DNA of 64,000 nucleotides, taken from NCBI GenBank assembly GCA_002914805.1, contig JXTB01000142.1, positions 644,727-708,726 on the forward strand, read 5' to 3'. The stretch comes from Parasponia andersonii (Eukaryota > Streptophyta > Magnoliopsida > Rosales > Cannabaceae). The notes beneath the pieces were generated by a model that searched no databases, was not told the origin of the DNA, and worked only from the letters and a program-made list of their open reading frames with translations. Below are positions 36,453 to 46,700 of this stretch, piece after piece. Position numbers and translations under genes: made by a program. Every line of letters starts with the position of its first letter. Within the stretch, counting starts at the first letter, position 1.

Positions 36453-39400
36453 ATGGCCTCCTCTCATATTCTCTGCCACAACAACGTTTTCAATCTTTCT
36501 CCCAATCCCTTTCGGAATAGGGGTCTCTCGTCCTTGAGCTCAAATGGGTCGTGTTCTTTTGCCTCCAAGCGTAGATTCTCAAGGACTTCATTACTCAAAT
36601 CTGTGGTTTCTGAAAGAAGACAAGTAGAGGTCTGTACTGTAATTTCACTTTCCTTAGCACCCCTTTGTATTCGAAGTTTCAGTCTTTTCTTTTTTCTGCT
36701 TGTTTATTTCCTTTTTAAATTGTTAGTGCGTTTGGTTTGTTTTGTGGGGTTGTAGATAGTTTATCATCCTGATAAAAGGATAAACAATTTGGCTGATGAG
36801 GTGGACAAGGAAGCCCCTCTTTCTAGGCTCACTCTATTCTCACCTTGCAAGGTTAGTCATTTTAGTTTATGATAAATGGATTTTGAGATTTATGCTAATT
36901 TGAGTGGTCCTATGTGATTTGATGAATGTAGATTAATGTTTTCTTGAGAATAACTAACAAAAGGGAAGATGGGTATCATGATTTGGCATCTCTCTTTCAC
37001 GTAAGTTTGTTCAAACTAGAACTTTATGTTTAATTTATATGAATACATGTGAAACTTAAAGAGAATTCTAAGGTGAATTTTAGGTGATAAGCCTTGGTGA
37101 TATACTTAAGTTCTCTTTGTCTCCATCAACAAGGAAAGACTCTTTGTCGACCAATGCGCCTGGGGTACCTCTTGATGATAGAAATTTGGTGAGGAATAAA
37201 AGTTCATGTGCTTTTTCTTTGTTTCCGGATGATGTTTAATCACTCATTGGAGACTTTCCTTCCGCAGATCATCAAGGCCCTTAATCTTTACCGGAAGAAA
37301 ACCGGTACAAGCAAATACTTTTGGGTAAGAAGTGAGCCTAGACGGTTTTATATGTCCTGTTTTGTTTTTGAAGAAGCTGCTGTTAATTCATCACGTCTTG
37401 CTACAGATTCATCTTGACAAAAAGGTACCCACTGGGGCAGGGCTTGGTGGTGGGAGCAGCAATGCTGCAACTGCACTATGGGCAGCAAATCAGTTCAATG
37501 GATGTCTTGTTTCTGAGAAGGAACTGCAAGAATGGTCGAGTGAGATTGGTTCAGATATTCCCTTCTTTTTCTCCAACGGGGCAGCCTATTGCACTGGTCG
37601 AGGTGAGGTAGGTCTTTATCTTACGGGATGCAGTTCAAAGATTAATGCATTCCTTCATATGAAGGAGTATACATCAGAAAATATATTAATCCCTTTCCTT
37701 CAGCTATGTTTTTAATTAGTTTGTGTGATTGCAAAAGATTACTCTGCAAAAGTTCTCAAAATTTCACTGTCTGAAACACGAAAGTCCTTATTGGATTTTT
37801 CTCTCTGCCCTTTCCTTCCCTTTTAATTCCTTATCTTTGACAAAAGTTGACATTATTGGAAGACACTCACAATGATAAGAGGAAACACAATGTTCAATTA
37901 CTGAGTACTTTTTTTTTCTCTTTGACTTCTTTGAGAAAGCATTATTACCCTTTTCTAGATCATGAAGGTTAGGTCGATGGTTAGGCCTATTGTTCGTTCC
38001 TATGATTTTGGGCATCGATTTCTCATGGAGACCTACCTAGCAATATGCTAGAGTTTCTTGCCTCTCAAATATTTTAGTGTTCAGCAAGAAGAAAAGTATA
38101 AAAATTATTGATGAATAGCCTTTTTTATGTTTTCTTTCCACTCAAAATTCTTTGCCACTTCTATGATTTAATCAAATTCATGAATAGATATTTACTTTCT
38201 TAGAGACCTTTCACAAATTTTTGCTTGGATGCATCGAGTACGAAATTTTAATCCCTGTATTCACATAGGGGGGTGGTATTTGCATTCTGAATTTTGTTTG
38301 TTATGATTCAGCTTTTAATATTGCCTAATACAAACACAACCATACATTATTTCAAGTTAAGACCGGCATGATATTAAGTTTCTTATATCCCTATTCCCAT
38401 CTTATTCTGGCTATGCTTGTCTAATCTTTAGCAATAGAGATCAGAGTCATCATGGACAATGAAATTAAAAGAGAATTAGAAAGAAAAGGAATATGATGAG
38501 GATTTGTGGTTTCATATTATTTATCCTGAAGAGAACAAATATATCTCATTGCTGAACTTGCTGACTTTGAGTTCATGAACTGTGAAATTTCCTGTCACAA
38601 ATTTTCTTTGGTTATCCAGGTTGTTCAGGATATTCTACCACCAGTGCCTTTAAACATTCCAATGGTTCTCGTAAAGCCCTCGGAGGCTTGTTCAACAGCT
38701 GAAGTTTATAAGGCATGCTATTTCTAGATAGTAAGCATGTGATTGCTGCCATAATTTTCTTTAGCTGATCATATTTTAACGGCAATTTAGTATATCACAG
38801 CGTCTTCAGTTGGATAAAACTAGCAAGGTTGATCCTTTGCAATTGCTCGATAGGATTTCAGTCGACGGAATAAGTCAAGATCTTTGCATCAACGATTTAG
38901 GTACGTACACAGTGCAGAAACTTGAGCAGAGCTACTTGTTTCACCTCCATCACTGGCTTTGCTGCTTATTATATTTGATGATGTGACTGGACCTCTTTTG
39001 TAGCCTGAATGTCAGAGCTTTTTGTTTATAATACTTTTACATAGAGTGGAGGTCATAGGCATTAAGAATCTTAATAGTTACTGTTTAGAGTTTTTGAACT
39101 GAACTCAAGGTTATGCTAGTTGCATAATGCAACGTATTGGTCCTAACGGGTCTGACAGGTTTCGGACTCCAGCAGGCCTCCTTATTTAATCATTCCTTGT
39201 TTTACATGTAATGTTTTTGTATTTATTTGCAGAACCTCCTGCCTTTGAAGTTCTTCCTTCTCTTAAAAGATTGAAACAGCGTATAATTGCAGCTAGTCGT
39301 GGACAATATGATGCTGTTTTCATGTCTGGGAGGTATTAATACTTGTCCATATGCCTATCCGGAACTCAACAACTAAGAGTATGTTTAAACCAAAATAATG

Positions 39401-41248
39401 GCATTTCACTGTGGATGTTCATAGTGTGGAAAAAGTTTAAGTAAAAAAAAAGTAATTATTGAAAGTTCATTTCAATAGTGACTTGTGCTTTCCCTTTAAC
39501 CAGTCTGTGCACTGGAGAGTGTCTCCTGTTATAATTCTTCCTAAAGCATGATCATTTTCCTACAAAACTTGGTTAACCGTTAACCTTGCTGGCCAACTTT
39601 TAGAAATTCAAAATTTGTGCTGATAAAAGTATGAATTTTAAAGATCAATTTCTTAGAGAGGGGATTAGTGACCCACAATGAATTTAGAGAAAAACAAATA
39701 TTTCATCTGGTCATGTTGACTGCAAGTCTTTGTCTAATACATAGATTGTGATATTAATAAATTTAAAGATGCTTGCATCGTTTGTTATGTAATTACAAAA
39801 TATTCTCTGTTACAAGCGTTCTACATTTTCTCATTGTGCATGCTGCAGTGGAAGCACCATTGTTGGGATTGGTTCTCCGGATCCACCACAATTTATATAT
39901 GATGATGATGACTACAAGGATGTGTTTTTGTCAGGTCAGTCTTGTGTCATGATGCTTATTGCTCTACCAGTTGGTTGCATCAAAGATTTTTTCCTTTTTT
40001 CAACTAATTGAGGAAAAGTATATAAATTTACCATATCAAATTTGTGGTCCATGAAATAAATGTATGCACAATTTTTTATAATATATAGTTCTAGTTGACA
40101 TCAAATAAATCTTAAGTTTTTCTGTAATAACTGGTTATCTGGTGAACATATGAAAACCTCCTTCGAAGCTGTGGAACTAACTGGAAATCAATGGTTTATA
40201 ATTTTTTCTGTAGAACTGAGGTTTTGTGCAGTAAATTTGGTGATCTAACATCTTGTAAGATTGTTTGAACTCAGGCAGATTGTGCCAAGAAGTCCTCACT
40301 GTATTTTTATATCTATATAATTTAAACACATTAAATTAATGAAGAACTTCGCAGTGCTGATGTTTCATTATAATTGAAAATGCTTAAAACTTAGGATTTT
40401 GTTTAGAACTTGTATCAGGGAGGGTAATAACTCTAGTTGTTAATTTCCCTTTAGTTTTAACACTAAGTTTTGGAAGTCCATGTTTTAAATTTACTTTAAG
40501 ATGAATGATGTTATACCGATGAAGGTTGGAGGTTTTGGAGGTTGTTAATCATATACAATCTGTAAGGCCAGAAAATTCTTACAATTGTTGAATTTGATGT
40601 GGTCTTCCATGCTTTTTAAAGACCCTTCATTCTGATGTTACAGAAGTTAGGATGACACTGATAGAATATAGGTTATTGGATACTCCTTTTACATAGAGAA
40701 CCCCACCGAGAAAAATGAGAAAAATAAAACAAAACCAAACTCGAACACAGTCCACATTTGACATCTGTCCCGAAGTCGGTGTGCTCATTGGTCTTGTTTT
40801 GTTTGGAGTCAGCCACCAAATGGGACCTCTGAGGATCTGCTGAGATCCCAGCGAACTAAACACAACGAAAGTGTGAGAACAAATGGCAGGGTTATAGCTT
40901 TCCCCTAGCTCAGCTTTGGGTTGAAAAGAGCTAGAGATAGAACTATTACCGAAATGTTATGTACTCGATTCTTAATTTTGGTTTCTCTATCTACTGATCA
41001 ATTTTAAAAAATTTCATATTGCAAACTCTTAACTTTTAGAGTAGCTAGCGCCTAGCTTCTTCTTCATGTGAAGTTCTTGCAGAATATTTCAAATGACGAA
41101 TTACTTTTGTAACTTGGAGCTTCTCCTATGTGCAGAGGCCAACTTTCTCACTCGTGAAGTGAATCAATGGTACAAAGAACCTGCTTCAGCAAGTGCTTGT
41201 AACCCTTCTGACAAGTTCTCTCGTGATTTTTCCCGGTCTGCTGAGTAA
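36453..41248 (+). CDS. ISPE: 4-diphosphocytidyl-2-C-methyl-D-erythritol kinase, chloroplastic (11 exons)
   Basis: This enzyme phosphorylates CDP-methylerythritol at the 2-hydroxyl with ATP in the plastid MEP pathway. Exons: 36453-36629, 36756-36851, 36932-37000, 37084-37188, 37268-37324, 37407-37607, 38620-38712, 38801-38900, 39233-39332, 39849-39934, 41136-41248; 398 aa, against about 383 in Arabidopsis. Residues 1-60 are a serine-rich, basic plastid transit peptide. SPCKINVFL contains K91, matching the catalytic lysine of bacterial IspE. PTGAGLGGGSSNAA (176-189) is the GHMP-kinase phosphate loop, GSDIPFFF carries the catalytic aspartate (D218), and MSGSGSTIVGIG is the C-terminal glycine motif. 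The ATG at 36453 has the better context (AATATGGCC); ATG 36444 would add three residues. Intron 7 begins with GC (AAG|GCATGC) rather than GT. An AATAAA lies at 41460. Confidence 0.96.
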
Positions 41249-41740
41249 TGTGTATACTTTCTTGGGCAAGAAGAGAAATTGTATCACTCATTGGTGTCCA
41301 ACTTTTACAATTTTATGCAATCTATTGTTCATGTAAATAGTTGGGCACTGTATCAACCTTTTACCTTCACGGCCAAGTAGATTAAATTGCAGAAAGAAAT
41401 ACTGGAATGAAGAAATATCTTGAAATGCAATTTTTTGTTTTACCTTCTCCTGTCCAAGAAATAAAATCAACCTTAAATTCATGGTTGTCCTTGATTGAAG
41501 TCAGCCTAATACAAGCATTATTATGTAGTAACTTATGTAGGGATGAGCTATAGTTCAAAAGAGAGCGCATGAGTGTTGTCTTTTTTTTTTTTTTTTTTTT
41601 TTCTTTTTGCTCTGGAGGGCATTAATGTTCATAAAGATATTTTCCTTTAATTTATAATAAGTGGAGATCATTAGTTTAACCCTATTTTATTTTAAAAAAA
41701 AAAATGCTCTCAAAGATGTCTCTAGGCTTTAAATGTGGAC
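37403..41740 (+). repeat. Tandem segmental duplication, left (parental) copy
   Basis: The block from the end of ISPE intron 5 through exon 11 and about 490 bp beyond is repeated next door at 41741-about 45991. Alignment by eye runs through exons and introns alike. This copy has about 75 bp near its right end (after 41630) that the other lacks. Confidence 0.9.
40821..40850. other. Stable stem-loop in ISPE intron 10
   Basis: TGGGACCTC and GAGATCCCA can pair as a 9-bp stem (one G-T pair on the minus strand) with a 12-base loop; an alternative GGATCT-GCTG-AGATCC hairpin also forms. It lies in a GC-richer island (about 40690-40860) inside an otherwise AT-rich intron and is kept in the duplicate copy at 45154-45183 with one stem change. 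A structured RNA or an old short interspersed element is possible; there is no family match I can name. Confidence 0.35.
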
Positions 41741-44700
41741 AGATTCATCTTGACAAAAAGGTGCCCACCGGGGCAGGGCTTGGTGGGAGCAGCAATGCTG
41801 CAACTGTACCATGGGCAGCAAATCAGTTCAATGGACATCTTGTTTCTGAGAAGGAACTGCAAGAATGTTCTAGTGAGATTGGTTCAGATATTCCTTTCTT
41901 TTTCTCCTAAGGGGCAGCCTGTTGTACTGGTCGAGGTGAGGTAGGTCTTTATCTTATGAAATGCAGTTCAAAGATAGTAGTGAACTCCCTCATATGAAGG
42001 AGTATACATTGGAAAATATATTTATCCTTTTTCCTTCAGCTATGTTTTTGATTAGTTTGTGTGATTGCAAAGGATTACTCTGCAAAAGTTTTCGAAAGTT
42101 CACTGTTTTTGAAGCACGAAAGTCCTTATTGGATTTTTCTCCCTGACCTTTTCTTTCTTTTTATTCTTTTTATTTGAACAAAGTTGACAAAATTTGCAGA
42201 ACACAATGTCCAATTACTGAGGAGTTTTTTTTTTTTTTCTTCCCTTTTGACTTCTTTTGAGAAAGCATTATTACCTTTTTCCAAAACATGAGGGTTGGGT
42301 CGAGTGGTTAGGCCTATTGTTCATTCCCATGATTCTGGGCTTTGGGATCTACCTAGCAATATGCTAGAGTTTCATTCCCATGATTCTGGGCTTTGGGATC
42401 TACCTAGCAATACTAGAGTTTCTTGCCTCCCAACTATTGTAGTGTTCAGCAGGAAGACAAGTATAAAAATTATTGATAAATATCCTTTTTTATATTTTGC
42501 TTTTCACTCAAAATTCTTTGCCACTTCTATGATTTAAGCAAATTAATGAATAGATATTTACTTTCTTAGATATCTTTCACATATTGTTGCTTGGAAGCAT
42601 CGAGTCTGAAATTTTTAATCCATGTATTTGCATATGGGCGTGGTATGTGCATTTTCAATTTTGTTTGTTATGGTTTTAGCTTTTGATATTTTGCCTAATA
42701 CATACACAGCCATACATTATTTCAAGTTAAGACGGTCTGCGAAATTAAGTTTCTTATATCCCTGTTCCCTTCCTGTTCTGGCTATGCTTGTCTAATCTTT
42801 AGCAATAGAGATCACAGAGTCATCATAGACAATTAACGTAAAAGTGAATTAGAAAGGAAAGGAAATATGACGAGGATTTGCGTTTTCGTATTGTTTATCC
42901 TGAAGAGAACAACTATATCTCATTGCTGAACTTGGTGACTTTGAGTTCATGAACAGTGAAATTTCCTGTTACATATTTTCTTTGGTCATCCAGGTTGTTC
43001 AGGATATTCTCCCACCAGTGCCTTTAAACATTCCAATGGTTCTCATAAAGCCTCCGGAGGCATGTTCAACAGCTGAAGTTTATAAGGTAATGATTTCTAG
43101 ATTGTAAATGTGTGATTGCTGGGATAATTTTCTACAACTGATCAACAACTGATCATAGACAATTTAGTATATCGCAGTGTCTTCTGTTGGATAAAACTAG
43201 CAAGGTTGAACCCTTACAGCATTGATCTTTGTCACTCTCTTTGCTGCTTATTACATTTGATGATGTAACTGGACTTTTTTTGTAGCCTGAATGTCAGAGC
43301 TTTGTGTTTATAATACTTTAACATATAGTGGAGGCCATAGGCATTAAGAATCTTAATATTTACTGTTCCGAGTTTTTGAATTGAACTCAAGGTTATGCTA
43401 GTTGCATAATGCAACGTCTTGGTCCTAATGGGTCTGACAGGTTTCCAACTTCAGCAGGCATCCTCATTTAATCATTCCTTGTTTTACATGTAATGTTTTT
43501 GTATCCTTTGAAGTTCTTCCTTCTCTTAAAAGATTGGAACAGCGTATAATTGCAGCTAGTCGTGGACAATATGATGAAGTTTTCATGTCTGGGAGGTATT
43601 AATACTTGTCCATATGCCTATCCGGAACTCAACAACTAAGAGTATGTTTAAACCAAAATAATGGCATTTCAAACTATGGATGTTCATAGTATAGTGTGGG
43701 AAAAGTTAAAAAAAAAAAAAGTAATTATTGAAAGTTCATTTCAATAGGGATGTTCTGGCTATTTGGGTATCCTCAACCAAATAAGTAAGAAAGTGACTTG
43801 TGCTTTCCCTTTCACCATCTGTGCACTGGAGAGTGTCTCCTGTTATAATTCTTCCTACAGCATGATCATTTTTCTACAAAACTTGGTTTACCGTTAACCT
43901 TTCTAGCCAGCTTTTAGAAATTCAAAATTGAGCTGATAAAAGTAGAAATTCAAAATTGAGCTGATAAAAGTACGAATTTTAAATATCACTTTCTTAGAGA
44001 GGGGATGAGTGACTAACTATGAATTTAGGGAAAAACAAAAGTTTCTTCTGATCATATTGACTGCAAGTCTTTGTATAGTAAGATTTTGAAATTAATAAAT
44101 TGAAAGATACTTGCATCTTTTGTTACGTAATTACAAGATATTCTCTGTTACAAGTATTCTACATTTGCTCATTGTGCATGCTGCAGTGGAAGCACCATTG
44201 TTGGGATTGGTTCCCTGGATCCACCACAATTCATAGATGATGATGATGACTACAAGGATGTGTTTTCGTCAGGTCAGTCTTGTGTCATAATGCTTATTAC
44301 TCTACCAGTTGCATCAAAAACTTTTTCCTTTTTTCAACTAATTGTGGAAAACTATATAAATATACCATATCAAATTTGAACTTGAAATAAAAATATGCAC
44401 AATTTTTTATAATATGAAGTTCCATTTGATGTCAATTATCAAATAAATCTCAAAAATTTTCTATGGTAACTGGTTATCTGGTGAACATATGAAAACCACC
44501 TTGTAAGCTGTGGAACTAATTCAGTGGAACTAATTCAATGGTTTATAATTTTTATTGTAGAAGTGAGGTTTTCTGCAGTAAATTTGGTAATCTAACATCT
44601 TGTAAGATTGTTTAAACTCAGGCAGATTGGGCCAAGAAGTTCTCACTGTTTTTTGTTATTTGAAACACTTTAAAATAATGAAGTTATTAACAAAGTTGCA

Positions 44701-45586
44701 GTGCTAATTTTTTATTATAATTGAAAATGCTCAAGACTGAGGATTTTGTTTAGAACTTGTATTCGGGGGTAAGAACTCTAGTTGTTAATTTCCCTTTAGT
44801 TGTAACACAAAGTTTTGGAAGTCCATGTTTTAAATTTACTTTAAAATGAATGACATTACACTGATGATGGTTGGAGGTTGTTAATCATATACAATCTGTA
44901 AGGCCAGAAAATTCTTACAGTTGTTGAATTTGATGTGGTCTTCCATGCTTTTTAAAGACCCTTCATTCTGATGTTACAGAAGTTAGGATGACAATGATAG
45001 AATATGGCTATTGGATACTCCTTTTACATAGAGAACCCCACCGGGAAAAATGAGAAAAATAAAACAAAACCAAACTCGAACACAGTCCACATTTGACATC
45101 TGTCCCGAAGTCTGTGCTCATTGGTCTTGTTTTGTTTGGAGTCAGCCACCAAATGGGACCTTTGAGGATCTGCTGAGATCCCAGTGAACTAATTTTACAC
45201 AAAGAAAGTGTGAGAACAAATGGCAGGGTTATAGCTTTCCCCTAGCTCAGCTTTGGGTTGAAAGGAGCTAGAGATAGAACTACTACAGAAATGTTATGTA
45301 CTCGATTCTTAATTTTGGTTTCTCTATCTACTGATCAATTTTAAAAAATTTCATATTGCAAACTCTTTAACTTTTAGAGTAGCTAGCGCCTAGCTTCTTC
45401 GTCATGTGAAGTTCTTGCAGAATATTTCAAATGACGAGTTACTTTTTTAACTTGGAGCTTCTCCTGTGTGCAGAGGCCAACTTTCTCACTCGTGAAGTGA
45501 ATCAATGGTACAAAGAACCTGCTTCAGCAAGCGCTTGTAGCCCTTCTGACAAGTTCTCCTGTGATTTTTCCCGGTCTGTTGAGTAA
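41741..45586 (+). pseudogene. Partial tandem duplicate of ISPE (exons 6-11 only), broken
   Basis: Exon equivalents: 6 at 41743-41940, 7 at 42994-43086, part of 8 at 43177-about 43220, 9 at about 43505-43595, 10 at 44187-44272, 11 at 45474-45586. There is no promoter, transit peptide or exon 1-5, so the catalytic lysine is absent. Exon 6 lacks one glycine codon of the GLGGGSS loop and has a TAA at 41908-41910 where the parent has an asparagine codon. A deletion removes the second half of exon 8 with its splice donor; another removes the acceptor and first bases of exon 9. I count 5 differences in 113 bases of exon 11 and 5 in 86 of exon 10. Intron 7 keeps the normal GT donor (AAG|GTAATG), unlike the parent gene. 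It cannot make an active enzyme. Confidence 0.95.
42322..42421 (+). repeat. 51-bp tandem duplication within the ISPE pseudogene
   Basis: CATTCCCATGATTCTGGGCT begins at 42322 and again at 42373; the second unit is 2 bases shorter. The parental intron (about 38000) has one copy, so this arose after the segmental duplication. Confidence 0.92.
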
Positions 45587-45991
45587 TGTGGATACTTTCT
45601 TGGGCAAGAAGAGAAATTGTATCACTCATTGGTGTACAACTTTTACAATTTTATGCAATCTATTGTTCATGTAATTAGTCGGGCACTGTATCAACCTTGT
45701 ACTATCCCGGCCAAGTAGATTAAATTGCAGAAAGAAATACTGGAATGAAGAAATATCTTGAAATGTAATTTTTTGTTTTACCTTCTCCTGTCCAAGAAAT
45801 AAAATCAACCTTAAATTCATAGTTGTCCTCGATTGAAGTCTGCCTAATACAAGCATTGTTATGTATTAACTTATGTAGGGATGAACTACAGTTCAAAAGA
45901 GAGCGAACTAGTTCTTTTTTTTTTTTTTCTTTTTTTTAAAAAAAAAAGCTCTGGAGGGAATTAATGTTCTCAAAGATGTCTGTAGGCTTTA

Positions 45992-46700
45992 TTTGAGATA
46001 TTAGAAGTATGACTTTGATCTATAGTAACCATTTATTATTTATTTATTTGCCTTGCCTTGAACCTGACACCATTGAAGTAAAGCATATACTTTGTCTAAT
46101 TGTCACCCTACTAGTAGTAGACTAGTAGTAATAACTTCTGTACTGTAATGTAGTTCTAAATCAATTATCCTCTAATCTACACAATGCTTCTGTTTTATTT
46201 TAATTTTTTTTTTTTTTAACGCTCTAATCAGATCATGAAGGTTGACTCCTCTCTTTATTTTCATTTTAAAGCAATTTGACCTTGCCCTAGGTTGTACAGG
46301 GTATAAATTTATTTTACGCTGACCGAGAAGATTTGTCTGTGCTTAGCAAATGTCGTGACATCACTTCCGCACTTTACCATGACCTTATATTTACCATCGT
46401 ATAGCAAAACCTAAGGCGGATAATTTTATATGGCCATCCCTCATCCCTCTCCCACTTCCAGCGCGGAAATTTAAAAAATGAATAAATAAAAAATGATGCT
46501 AACAAAAAAAAAAATAGAAGAGAAAAGATGAAGCAAAGGACTCTAGATGCTTTTTCACTGAAGGTTATGCACCAACAATCAACACTGCAGCATCATAAGA
46601 ACCAACACCAACACCAAATCCACGCACATTTCTGGGGTCTTTTTTTTTTGTTCTTTGTTTTCCTTTCATTTTTATTTATTCATTGAAATACTTTCCTTGC
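45992..46700. other. Convergent 3' region between the ISPE duplicate and the UBA gene
   Basis: There is no gene. It probably holds the 3' untranslated sequence of the minus-strand UBA-domain gene and ordinary spacer with A/T runs. Confidence 0.55.

Larger units (their letters stand above)
41741..45991 (+). repeat. Tandem segmental duplication, right copy
   Basis: The junction is visible: CTCAAAGATGTCTCTAGGCTTTA at 41707-41729 (the end of the unit) runs into ...GGACAG|ATTCATC (the unit's start). The same end sequence closes the right copy at about 45969-45991, followed by unrelated TTTGAGATATT. Confidence 0.9.

Noticed and set aside
37788..38015. 75-aa minus-strand frame in ISPE intron 6
   Set aside because: It is intronic, low complexity, and not conserved in the duplicate.
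40627..40863. Minus-strand frame (SLGSQQILRGPIWWL...) present in both ISPE copies
   Set aside because: Its persistence is explained by the recent segmental duplication; it lies in an intron with a stem-loop and shows no family match I know.
42290..42350. tRNA-like string (GGTCGAGTGGTTAGGCC) in ISPE intron 6 of both copies
   Set aside because: It resembles an A box, but no full cloverleaf or anticodon arm can be built; at most an old SINE relic.
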